From contig NC_081414.1 of NCBI RefSeq assembly GCF_030272615.1, positions 47,294,501 to 47,358,500 on the forward strand: DNA of 64,000 bases, written 5' to 3'. The notes beneath the pieces are model-generated. The model saw only the letters and a program-made list of their open reading frames with translations, was not told the origin of the DNA and searched no databases. The position numbers and the translations under genes were made by a program. Below are positions 41,496 through 52,549 of this stretch, piece by piece (the first letter of the stretch is position 1; each line of letters begins with the position of its first letter). This DNA is from Cryptomeria japonica. Lineage: Eukaryota; Streptophyta; Pinopsida; Cupressales; Cupressaceae.

Positions 41496-43370
41496 ACTGA
41501 CATGATTGATTTGCTTGACTGCAGGAGTACTTGCCTATGCTGGAGTCACGAGAGAGATTCCCGTCGACGCAGAGGTTACGACTAGAGATGACCTTCGAGG
41601 ACAGGGCTGCCATTGAGGTTATGGGTCTACGATACATTCTATATGTGCTTGAGTTTTGGGCAAAAATGGGGTTGCTAACTGCTTTGGCTGAGAGATGGCA
41701 CTCAGAGACTTGTACATTTCATTTGCCTATGGGTGAAATGACAGTCACCTTGGAGGATGTTTACAGGATTCTGAGGATACTGATCGATGAGGAGCTGATA
41801 CCCTATGATCGAGATGGAGACAGGGATGCATTAAGATGAGTGTTTCAGGATCCGGGACTGGAGATGAGGGTTGGACATGTGGCATGGGACATGATGACAG
41901 CGACAGGATTGGCACTACCAGCAGTGCTAGGAGGAGTGACCAGTGGGTTCCTGTGTCCAGACAGGGTGACACGAGGGTTGGCTGTAGGCTGGGGGAGCAC
42001 CTTGGAGACACTGGTTACACAACATACCAAATATGTCTGGGGACTATGCGTGCTGGCACACTTATATTATGAGCTTCATCAGTTTGTTTATCATGGATCC
42101 GTAGGATTGGGCTGCGGAGTTACATTGTTGCAGGTGTGGGCATATGAGCATCTGTTGGTTACCCGATCAATACATTTTAGGGGCAGGGGTCATGGACATA
42201 GCTTTGTGCATTTGTACAATATGATTACATCATAGCCACGGATTGGCAGGTTGGAGCATTGGCCTCAAGTTCTGGATGAGATCGACACTGTGATATGGAG
42301 GTCGTACCGTGAGTGTGAGCAGTGGGAGGATGATGCAGTGGATCTACCCTATACTTTTCAGAGCAGATATCTAATTGGGCGGACGCCCTATGTATTGGAG
42401 AGATAGCTGGTTGACAGGGTATGCAGGTAGTTTGGCAGGATCCAGTGGATGCCACGGGGTTCCGGTATGTATGCGCGGACAGTGCAAGACCAGGCACACT
42501 TTGGGCCATTGCTTTCGTATGATCAAGCCGTAATGCAACTGGTAGAGATGGTGCCTATGCCATGGGATATGTGGCCAGAGATTGAGGATGCAGGGATGGA
42601 TGTAGAGTACACTGCATATTGGGCTGAGCATCCCTTTCCACGACTAACAGACCTAGGGGAGCCGATAGATGAGATGGCGGTGGGGATGGGGATGATGATG
42701 GAGATGGTGGGGGAGAGGTCAATGGAGGAGGCGGGGTGCTGTTGGAGAGAGGAGAGTGGTTCCACAGAGAGAGGGTGGAGAGGAGAGAAAGGCTCGGGTG
42801 GTGAGGGGTCACGGTGGATTGCCACTACAGGTGCCAATAGCATAGGGTCCTAGACAGGTGTAGAGACAGGGATAAAGGTAGGTACAGGAAGAGGCATAGG
42901 CATAGGCACAACCACCAGTACAGGGGGAGTCACAGGTAGATGAGATCCAAGACTTGGAGAGGGAGACAACTAGGCTCAGGAGATAGCTGAGGGATACAAA
43001 GCGAGAGTGGGATCAGGCTATCCAGTGCTATACTGATGTTGAGACAACATTGAGGGCTGGGAGGCAGACGACAGAGGACACAGGGGCTGGATACACCTAT
43101 GTTTTGTGGGCAGGGGAGGAGATAGGCTATTGGTGAGACCTATACTATGGGCCAGTGCCACCAGAGTAGCAGGCGAGGAGCTTCCATAGACCATCACGGA
43201 CAATGATGGCCACAGGAGGGAGTCAGAGGAGACAAGCGTCTAGTGGTGGGGTTATGGGTCCTCCACCACCACCAAATAGAGGGGGTAAGAGAGATGATCT
43301 TGGGGTAGGTCCTTCTAGGGCTCAGACTCCATCGAGGCCAGGCGGCTCCAAGGGAGGGAGTTCATCATAG

Positions 43371-45039
43371 CCATAGAGGGCTCCCTATGTATCAGTTTTG
43401 TACCATTTTTGTATGATGATGTAGACACCTTCGGGTGATTTTGTAGCCATGTGTATTTTGACATCATTGTATCATGACACTTATGATTTTGATATATGTA
43501 TGAGATGATTTATCTTTGCGGCAGCTATATGCATGTGCACCTATGTGATGAGATGTATTTTATGTGATGCTTATGTTTCTATGTGATGCTTATGTTTCAT
43601 GATGTATGTGTCTATGTGATGATTATGATATGGATGCAAATATGTATATGATGCAATGCAATGTTTTTTTTTGTTCTTTTGTGTTTTATATGTTATGCAA
43701 ATGCAAATGTATGAAATGCTTAATATGTGATAATGCAGGTGCAACTACATGAGATGTGAATATTTTTGGCGTGTCATTATACTCAATTATGTGATAGCAG
43801 ACTACATGGAATCAAGAAGGACGATGGAAGTCAATCAAGAAAGGGGGATGGAAGGTAGAAGATATGAAATTGAAAGAGCTTCTTGTGCGTTATCATCATT
43901 GAGCTTTATTATGGCAAGTAGGTTATGACAATCGAGGCATATGTTCAACCCAGAAAGTCATTGTACCTGTTTGCATGGAGATAAGATAGTCACAAACAAG
44001 GAATGCCCCAATTCACACTAGAGTCACAGTGTCCTCATATCCTTGGACAAGTCATAGCATTACTAAGAGACAATCCACAGACAACAAAGAAATTAGGTGA
44101 CGATACCCCATCCTCGCCTTTCTAGTCAAAGACATCCTGGAGATAAAATCTCTAGTCAGAGACATCCTGGAAAAGCTAAAAGACATGTCACCAGAAAGAT
44201 AAAATCAAAAGAAAATCAAGACTCGACGCCAACATCCACTGTAGTCCTCAAGTTTAGTGTCTCTTGTCACTCGTATAATCTATTTGATTGTAGTCACAAT
44301 GTTTACTTTCACAAAAAGGATAGATAGCACTGAACCATAATGTTGTCTGTCTATTGAAAGATTTGATTTTGTTGAAGTCCATTGCTATTGTGTCTCATCT
44401 GAAACTGACTGAATCCATGAAACTGATACTTTATTGCGAAGAAGATGGAATTTTATTGTAGATCTGTGATGCAAATGTTGCTTTATTGCGGATTGTGTGC
44501 AGATAGACTGACGAAAAGCAGAAGAAACTGTACTCCTCAAAACATGTGATGCTCTCAGTTCCACACCCATTACTAGACATAGGATTTGCCTTAGCCATAG
44601 ATAGGAGCTGATTTATTATGGATGGAAAGAGTGAAAATGAAGGATTATTATGGATGGCTAACCAATCTTAGGTAGATCAATAACAAGCCATGATGGGATT
44701 GGGTAAGTTCATCATGAATGGATAGGTTGTGAGTGTGTGCAAAGTGAAAGGATGAGATGGAATCCTGAAGGAGGGAGGAGTAATGTCTCTATGCATGGCG
44801 CTGGTGACCCATTTTTCACCATGGTACTTGCCCAGGGCGCCACCGAAGTGGTTTTCATTGTTGGACGAAAATGTTTTTTCTTTACTTTTTTTGATTTTTC
44901 AAAAAAAAATTTTGTGTCACAAGGTGCCTGTTTGCCAGGTTTTCACCAAGTAACGATTTTTATGTTTGTGATTTTTTTTTTTTTGTATTTTGAATTTTTT
45001 TGAATTTTTTTGTATTTTGAATTAGGATACTCTAAAGAG
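43371..45039 (-). other. 3' noncoding region after pol, element B
   Basis: Matches element A 4084-5928 read in sense orientation. No gene is supported. It separates the ends of two convergent genes, gag-pol and PMD. Confidence 0.6.
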
Positions 45040-46290
45040 CTATGTGTAAAACCTGCAAAGGTGCATGCTGTTGATAGGATCCTCCAAGGGTTCACCCTCT
45101 ATGGTTGAGAGTTGATATGCACCAGATCCATATGTTGTTGTGATGATGTAAGGACCAAGCCAGTTTGGTTCGAACTTACCCTTCTTTTCTTGTCTTGCTG
45201 ATTTTTAGGATTTTCTTTGAGAACCAAGTCACCTACCTCAAATGTTCAAGGCTTCACTTTATGATTGTAGCTACGACTCATTCATTGTTGATAAGCCTTG
45301 AGATGATTAAAAGCAGTTTGTCTTCATTCATCCAATAATTCAAGTTCTTGTAAGCGAGAGACCCTGTAGTCTTCATCATTGATAATGTTTTGCAAAGAGA
45401 CTCGTAAAGAGGGTAACTCGACCTCAATAGGCAAGATAGCTTCAGTGTCGTAGACAAGTGAATAGGGTGTACCTCTTATAGGTGTGCGGACACTTGTGCG
45501 GTAAGCCCAAAGTGTGGGATTAAGTTGGATATGCCAATTACAACCAGTGTAGTCGACTGTCTTTTTCAAGATTTTGAGGATTGTTTTATTAGACACCTCA
45601 GCTTGACCATTACCTTGGGGATAATAAGGTGTGGAAAAATGATGGGTAATATGGAAGTGGTCATAGAGTTCATGAACATCTTGATTTTTGAAGGGATGCC
45701 TGTTATCAGTAATGATGGAAACAGGAATACCGTATCGACAAATGATATAGTTGAGAATGAATGTAGCAATTTGTTTTCCAGTGACTTGTGTGAGAGGCAT
45801 GGCTTCGATCCATTTTGTGAAATACTCTATGGCAGTGATGATGAATTTATGACCGTTGGAAGATGGAGGGTGAATCTTTCCTATGAGATCGAGTCCCCAC
45901 TGACAGAATGGCCAAGGAATCACAATTGGTTGAAGTTCTTGCGCTGGCGCATGGATGAGATCTCCATGAAGTTGACACTGCTTACATTTCTTGACAAACT
46001 AATATGAATCTTTTTCCATATTGGGCCAGTAATATCCAGTCCTAATGAGTTTCTTGGATAAGGTAGGACAACTAGAATGTGGACCACATATCCCTTCATG
46101 TACTTCACGTAACACAATCTGAGCTTCATCATTTTCTAAACATCTAAGAAGAGTGCCATCTAGACCTCAATGGTATAGGATATCAATTAAAATGACGTAT
46201 CGAGAAGATTGGTGAATGAAAGTGCAACATTGGTTATTGGATAGATCAGGAGGTAGGGTATTGTCACGAAGGTATGCGAAAATGGAACCA
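45040..46290 (-). pseudogene. Integrase, element B
   Basis: Zinc region HEGICGPH ... CKQCQLHG (about 46085-45970), then WGLDLIGKIHPP, the second Asp in SIITDNRHPFKN and Glu in YPQGNGQAEVSNK, so the DDE residues are present. The GPY/F tail is frameshifted at about 45180 and the stop is TAG at 45042-45040. Further stops occur at 46296 (just upstream), in the zinc region, after ELLDE (45324) and in the tail. It would insert the DNA copy. Confidence 0.87.
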
Positions 46291-47400
46291 TATAACTAGG
46301 ACTCGGGACCAACAACACATATCATCTTAGTAGGAGTGATTTCATATGAGGGAACCAAAAGGTTATCCACCAAGAACTCATAGTGGGTCTCATTCGGTGG
46401 TAGATCAATTAGTGAAGCAATTGTAGCCATGGCATCTGCGACTCGATTCTGCTCTCTGGGTATCTGCTCAAAGTCTACCTTCATGAGTTGTTGTTTCAAG
46501 TCATCCACCATTATTTTATAGGGCATTAATTTCTCGTCCTTTGTTTGGTAGTCATTAGTTTCCTGATGAATTACAAGTTGAGAGTCCCCAAAAACATGAA
46601 ATTCCTGGATCTTCCACTGAACTGCAATCCGTAATCCAGTTGTTAATGTCTCATATTCCACTATGTTATTAATGTAGGGAAATGATAATTGATATGATTT
46701 TGGCATAGAATCCCCTTGAGGAGTTATGAAGAGGATACCCGCTCCTACCCCATGCTGTGTGTATGAGCTGTCAAAGTATAGTTGCCAAGGCTTTGCATGT
46801 GACACTGTTAAAATGGATTCATCTAGAAATTCTGAAATTAGAGGAACATCATCTATCATAGGAGCATCTGCTAACTGATCTATGATAGCTTGTCCTTTTA
46901 TTGCTTTTCTATCCACATACTCAATGTCGAATTCGCTCAGGAGCATCACCCATTTGGCTAGTCGCCCAGTAAGTGTCACTTTATTGAGAAGGTATTTCAA
47001 TGTGATCTTTGCAACCAACTTAGTCTTATGAGTTAGCATGTAATGTCATAATTTCTGTGAAGCAAAGACCACAGTGAGACATGCACGCTCAATTGGTGTG
47101 TAGTTTAGCTCATATCCCACCAATGTGCGACTGATATAGTATACTGCCTTTTCTTTGCCCTCAGCAACTTGTTGTGCTAAGAGTGCCCCCAGTGCTGTTG
47201 AAGTAGTTGATATGTATAGTAATAGAGGTTGATCTGGAATTTGTGGCATCAAAAATGGTGGATTCAGAAGATAATCTTTAAGTGTTTGGAAAGCTCAATG
47301 ACAATTATCATCCCATTTGAATTTGATGTTTTTTATGTAGCAAGTGCTGAAAGGGATTACACTTATCTGCAAGTTGTTTTATGAATCTTCGTATGGACTG
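46291..47400 (-). pseudogene. RNase H and additional archaeal-type RNase H, element B
   Basis: First RNase H: LLLYISTTSTALGALLAQ, YYISRTLVGYELNYTPIERA, SQKL then TGA at 47046. Second RNase H (about 46800-46400): WQLYFDSSY, VEYETLTTGL, HVFGDSQLVIHQ and QNRVADAMATIASL, with the acidic catalytic pattern. The two-RNase H arrangement marks the Tat clade of plant Ty3/gypsy. One frame is kept across the TGA. Confidence 0.85.
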
Positions 47401-48190
47401 GAGTCTCCCTTGCAAAGATCGAAGTTGACTAATATTTCTTGGTGGTTGCATCTCTAGGATGGCCTTGACTTTTGCTGGATCGGCTTCAATTCCTCTTTTT
47501 GATACAATGAATCCTAGGAGCTTCCTGAAGGTTACTCCAAAGACACATTTCTTGGGGTTTAATCTTACTTTATACTTTTCTAATCGATCAAAGACAACTG
47601 AAAGTATGTCCAGATGTGTATCTTTGTCTATTTATTTACCCAAGAGGTCATCAACATAATCTTCCACAGTCACATGCATGAGATCATGGCTCTTTGATAT
47701 GTAGCGCCTACATTTTTTAGCCCAAAGGGCATAACATTCCAGCAGAAAGTTCCCCAAGGACAAGTAAATGTTATTTTGTGCTGGTCCTCAGATGCAATTT
47801 TTATTTGATTGTAACTAGATAATCCATCCATCAAAGATAACATCGCATGACCTGCTGTGAGATCGACAAACAAGTCAATATTTGGTAATGGAAAATCATC
47901 CTTAGGACAAGCTTTGTTGATGTCTCTGAAATCTGTACATATTCTGATACTATGATCTAGTTTACTGGCAGGCACTAAGTTGGAGATCCATTCAGGGTAA
48001 TCAATTGGGCATATGAATCCGACATCCAACAATTTATCAAGCTCTGCTTTGACTAATAATGCGACTTGTGGATGCATCTTCCTTAATTTTTGTTTCACTG
48101 GTTTTGCCCCCAGTTTAACTGTCAAATGATGCATTACCAAGTCTGGATCCAGTGCAGGCATATCAGCGTATGACCATGCAAAGTTGATTT
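47401..48190 (-). pseudogene. Reverse transcriptase, element B
   Basis: Blocks RICTDFRDINKACPKDDF, MDGLSSYNQIKIASEDQHK, NVMPFGLKNVGATYQRAM and the active site VEDYVDDLLGK at about 47660-47630. The frame shifts near 47670, just before the active site, and a TAA follows LLGK. LLGFIVSKRGIEADPAKVK and LRSLQGRLQSIRRF lead to RNase H. Confidence 0.88.
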
Positions 48191-48990
48191 GTCGCTATGT
48201 GAAGAAACTTATGAATTTTGACCTTTCTGACTCTGTCAAAAACTGAGCCAGGAATATGTTGTGTGGAACTTCTTTTGTGCCAATGTTTGTTTTGATAGTC
48301 TCCTCTACCAACATGGATGACTTTTCCTCATATGATGCTGGGAGAATGTCAAGCCTTCTATCTTCGGGTGCCTCAAAGAGGTTTTCACCCTCAGATACAT
48401 CCTTTCTTTTTACTTTTTTGGGGTCAGACAACACCACAATGTGGTTTTCACCATAAGACCCTTGGTTTGTTTTTATTTTTATATTTTTGCGACTAGAAGG
48501 CCTGACACCCTCACCAAAATATGCCACGCTATTGAGTTCTATAGTGTATCCCTCTTTAAGGTCCCTGAGGGGAAGATCATCTCGTATGCCAAGATAATCA
48601 ATAAAAGCTTCATCATTCTGGAATGTGTCAAACTGTGCAGGTCCTTCATGGTCCCAGTCAATAAGTTGGTGGTGAACAAGGGGAAGGCCTTTGATGTCTT
48701 CGAAGTTAACAGGGCTAAGAGTGAAGATGCAGTTATATTCAAGTATGTCGAGGTAGTTATCAAGGTCATCGTTGGCACTCTCCTCATCAGTCTCGATCGT
48801 GAACGAATCCAAATTATAATCACTAGTAGCGCATTCTGAGACAGGTGTTCTCATTTTATGTGATTTCAACCTAGGACCTAGAGGCAAGGACTGTATGGGA
48901 TCCTCCGGGGTTGTTTCTTGACCAACTTTGAATTTTTCATAAAATTCCTCTTCTTCTGTGGGTTCATTTGGCTCTCTGAATGTCTCGGTG
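48191..48990 (-). pseudogene. Acidic linker before RT, element B
   Basis: In frame with protease and RT. It holds DYNLDSFTIETDEESANDDL and LVHHQLIDWDHEG, the latter shared with element D. Many Asp/Glu, no catalytic motif. It probably spaces protease/G-patch from RT. A TGA at about 48195 ends the open segment. Confidence 0.6.
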
Positions 48991-49028
48991 AGCTCGTAGT
49001 CACTGGCGGATTTGTCTAAACCCCATTC

Positions 49029-49451
49029 CTATTCATTGGAGTCTGTGGAATAGCGATTCTCTTGTTGAATTTTGGTAGCTTTGATTTGTAATGCTTCTTC
49101 TGTCCTTTGAGTGTGGACCTTGGAAGTCATGAAACCAAGCCCCTTTGAGCGTTCCTTTTTGAATGTCAATTCAAGTTGTAAAGGTTCAATGGTGCCTTCC
49201 TTTCTTAAGCCAAGAGGGCTTTTGCCATCAAACCCAAATTTTTGTAGGATCTTGAACCCTTTTCCGTACTTTTCACATGGTATGCTGATGTGATCTTGTG
49301 TATCATTTTCAAGGTCTTTGTAAAGCATTTTGTATAAGTCTTCCTCTTCCAATTCACCCCATCTTTGAAAGATAGTAGGGTCCCATTTGAGTATAATGAT
49401 AGATACCTGCTTATTAGGATGTGGTCTTCCATATTCTTTTGGTGAACTCAT
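49029..49451 (-). pseudogene. G-patch-like domain between protease and RT, element B
   Basis: YGKGFKILQKFGFDGKSPLG followed by LRKEGTIEPLQLELTFKKE and KGLGF shows the glycine spacing of a G-patch (an RNA-binding or helicase-activating module). It is in frame with protease and linker. E has the matching YGCGFRIFAKHGYHGNGCG...GIKVPL...GLGY. A TAG/TGA limits the segment on each side. Confidence 0.6.
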
Positions 49452-49499
49452 GACTTTTTGTAACTACATGGTTTGATTTAAAGTGTATTCACCCATGCC

Positions 49500-50065
49500 C
49501 TTGTCCTAAAATTTGCCTTTAAGCTCACCTTGTTTTGATGTCAAAGGTTTTAATGATTTAGGATCAATGTATGCAGAAGAAGGAATAGCTTCGCGATTAC
49601 TAGGAATGATCATCTCAGTTTTCTGTCTCAAGTTATTGCAGTATATGAATGGATTAGGATCTCCATTAACTGTTATTTCAACTCCATTGTGAGGAAACTT
49701 AATGCATTGGTGGTATGTAGATGGGACTACCCTCATTTCATGAATCCAAGGACATCCCAAGAGTATGTTGTATGTGAGATCTAGGTCTAGGACTTGACAA
49801 ACCACATCCTTTGTAACTGGCCCAACTCTGAGAGGCAAGGTGACTATGCCTTTGGATGAACGCTCTTCATCATCATATGCCTTGATGGTAATTTTGTTTG
49901 TAGAATTCACAGCTTTATTAGAATATCCCAATTGTTTAATAGTGCTCAATGTACAAATGTTTAGACCTACTCCTCCATCTATCAGGACTCGTTTTATTCG
50001 ATGTTTATGTATGAAGGCTTCAATGTGTAATGGTACATTATGTGGCTGACTTACGGAGGCGTCAT
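49500..50065 (-). pseudogene. Retropepsin-like protease, element B
   Basis: Aspartate loop VLIDGGVGLNICT (about 49995-49955) in D-G-G form, ITIKAYDDEERSSKGIVTLP, and YNILLGCPWIHEM with Cys for the usual Arg of LGRPWI. An in-frame TAA lies just upstream (50070) and the segment ends at TAA 49506. Confidence 0.82.
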
Positions 50066-50069
50066 TGGC

Positions 50070-50719
50070 TTATGTGAATGTAAGGGAGTGTGGAACGGAA
50101 AGGTATCCCACCATGGCTTGAAACTGGTCCATGTTCAGATCAGTGGGGACAACAGTGTCTCTCAAGATTTTGTCAAGAATGGCTTTATGTCTGGGGGATA
50201 TGTGTAAGAGCTCAAGGATTGAGATAAGCATGAGTGTCTTCCCTAACTGTTCGACAAGGTCATACTCAGGTTTGGTTGATGAGGAAGATGTGTTTTTAGC
50301 TGGAGCACCTTGCAAAATGAATTTACCTCGACGGGTTGTAACATGACATTCAGAGGTAGGTTCGAAGAAGATCCAATGCCTTTTAGGACAATCTTGGGTC
50401 TTTGGGTAGAATTCTCAGGCGTTTTGTCTTTGATGATAATGGTAGAGACATAATTGTCCATTGAAATGTGATTGATAGTTGAATCATAGTTATAGGATGC
50501 TCTGGTATAGTTGTTTTGGTCATCTGTGGCTGCAACTTTTCCCTTGTCATGTTTTGGGAATGGTTCCTTAAACATCTCATGTTCTTGGTTGGATGAGTGT
50601 CCTTCAATCTCAATGTCACCTCTATCAATGAGATCTTGTATGATTTTCTTTAGTCAATGACAATTTCCTGTTTTATAACCCTTGCTCTTATGAAATTCAC
50701 AATGCTCATCATCATTCCA
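50070..50719 (-). pseudogene. Gag-protease connector with zinc-knuckle-like motif, element B
   Basis: After TGA at 50722-50720 the frame reads CEFHKSKGYKTGNCH, the C/H motif also seen in A, then KEPFPKHDKGK. The frame shifts near 50315 to continue YDLVEQLGKTLMLIS and DQFQAMVGYLSVPHS, ending at TAA 50070. Confidence 0.72.
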
Positions 50720-52549
50720 TCAATTTGGTTTAACCTTTGGCTCATATGGAGGAAAATCTATAATTGTGATTACTTTATTTGCCACTAGCTTCTTGAAAAC
50801 CGACTCAAGTGGTTCTCCCAATGGAGTGTACTTCCTTCGTGATCTAGAAGTTGTTTGAGTATTCACTTGATTATTTGTAGAGCTTGATCTCGAAAAAACA
50901 ATTTTGGGTCGCACTGTATTGGCATCCACAACACCATCATTGACTGTGTTCTTGTTTTTGTTCCAAAATCTTGGCTTATCTTTTCCTTTAAAGTCATCTT
51001 TGTTTTCCTTGAATATCTTAATGACTCCTTGCTCAATTAGGACCTTCTCTGTTGCTAAGCCTTTTTCAATGACGTCCTTGAAGGTGGACAAACAAGCTTT
51101 CCTTAGATCATAGCTAATGTCTTTGTTAACATTCTGGGTAAACATTTCTACCATTTGTTTTTGTGGAATTTCGCAAGAGCATCTGCTAGCTAAATTCCTC
51201 CATCTTTGTAAAAATGATGAAAAAGACTCTCCATCCCTTTGCTTGGTGTTGCACAAAGTAGTGACTGATATGTCTGTCTCCATGTTGTATGAGAAATATT
51301 GGATAAATGCTTCTACTAAGTCATCCCATGACTTAATTCCAGGTGGGAGTTGTGAGAACCATTCCATAGCTTGATCACCTAAGCTTTGTGGGAATAATTT
51401 CATCAAATATGTCTCTTCTACTGCTACTTCAATGCAAGTTGTGAAAAACTGTCTTATATGTGCCTTAGGATCCCCTTTTCCTCTATACTTATCAAACTTA
51501 GGTGTCACAAAATGTGTAGGAAATGGAGGCATTGGAATGCTTTTGTTAAATGGATAAGGACATATGTCTCTCATTGTGTATGTTGTCTTCGATGTATTTA
51601 TGTCCTCCATTTTCTTTTGTAAGTCCTTGATTTGTTGTTCTAAATTGCTCTTAGGTGGAGATCGACTTCTTGGACCATACCCCATGCTTGAACCATCGGG
51701 TGGAGGAGCATGTTGCATATATGGATGGTATTGATCATACACATGTTCATATGGAGGAGGTCTATAATGATGCTGCGTATATGGACCACTTGGTATAGAG
51801 TCATGATGAGGAGCAGAACATCTACTTTGTCCTTGTATACCATACTCTATAGGAATGTCATGAGTTTGTTCTAGTGTGTTGCCCCCAAATTTGACGCAGG
51901 GTTTCCTTGTGTCCAAATTTTGAGCATGCCTTTGAATATCCAATTTCTTTAGTGGTTGATCCTTAGCATTGATATGTGATTGAGCATATTTTTCTGCATA
52001 AGACTTCCATAATGGTCTGCGAAGGTGAGTATCATATGCTTGACCATGTGTGTATGGGACCTCTGGTTTTTTAAACAAAGATGATGGTGATTCAGGCACA
52101 AGATGTGGTCCTCTATTGCCTCCACTATTAGGCCTCCTTTGATCCATGTTGGAATGAGGTTGTTGCAAAGGTCAATTTTCCATTATTTGAGACATCTCAA
52201 AATCATGAGGGATCTTGGCTCCACTTTGTGCCATCACTTGTAAGAAATTTTGTCTATCTCTCTTCATTATTTCCTCAACCAATCTATTGAAACGGGGATC
52301 CATAATGGTGTCTTCCACTTCTACTGAATGTACAAAAAATTTGTCCATATTGTCATTGTGTGTATCATTGTTGTTTGTAGTGTCCATGTGCTCAACATTT
52401 GGAATGTTTCTATAGGTATCCATGTCAAGTAATGTAGTATGATCATAATTGAAAAAGATATCATTGTCATACTCATAGGAACTCATGTTTGCGGACTCTT
52501 GAGCCTCTTTAGCTTCTCTCCTAGATTTTTGGGAACGCGTTTCAACCAT
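50720..52549 (-). pseudogene. Gag with retrotransposon capsid domain, element B
   Basis: ATG at 52549 starts MVETRSQKSRREAKEAQE; one TGA at 52174-52172 splits the frame. A Pro/His/Tyr-rich region is followed by the capsid core: FDKYRGKGDPKAHIRQFF, LMKLFPQSLGDQAMEWFSQL, WDDLVEAFIQYFSYN and FSSFLQRWRNLASRC. The 482-residue downstream segment is open. It forms the particle shell. The start is the first ATG in the open frame and fits Tat-type Gag N-termini. Confidence 0.88.

Larger units (their letters stand above)
40644..41524 (+). other. Intron of the antisense PMD gene, element B (881 bp)
   Basis: Bounded by GTGAGTACC and TTGACTGCAG, in phase 0. It contains the GCGTCTGTG motif cluster and the ACTTTGTGATGAA tandem repeats. 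Confidence 0.72.
40578..43370 (+). pseudogene. Antisense plant mobile domain (PMD) gene, element B, two exons
   Basis: Exon 1 (40578-40643) encodes MALVHRFDRVRRFQRP and ends at GTGAGT; exon 2 starts after ...TTGACTGCAG at 41525 with EYLPMLESRERFPST. The PMD core follows: LAERWHSETCTFHLPMGEM, TVTLEDVYRILRI, then GHVAWDM, LETLVTQHTKY, LAHLYYELHQF and LLQVWAYEHL. A Gly/Met-rich low-complexity part, a charged coiled-coil-like part (DLERETTRLRR) and a Pro/Gly/Ser tail end at TAG 43368-43370; about 636 codons. Stops at 41837, 42233, 42404, 42428 and 42851 and one frameshift between 42853 and 42933 break it. Related host proteins (MAIN, MAIL1) work in the nucleus in silencing of transposons. A helper or anti-silencing role is inference. 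Confidence 0.82.

Noticed and set aside
48441-48839. 132-codon + strand frame opposite B's linker
   Set aside because: Shadow of the minus-strand polyprotein; no independent support.
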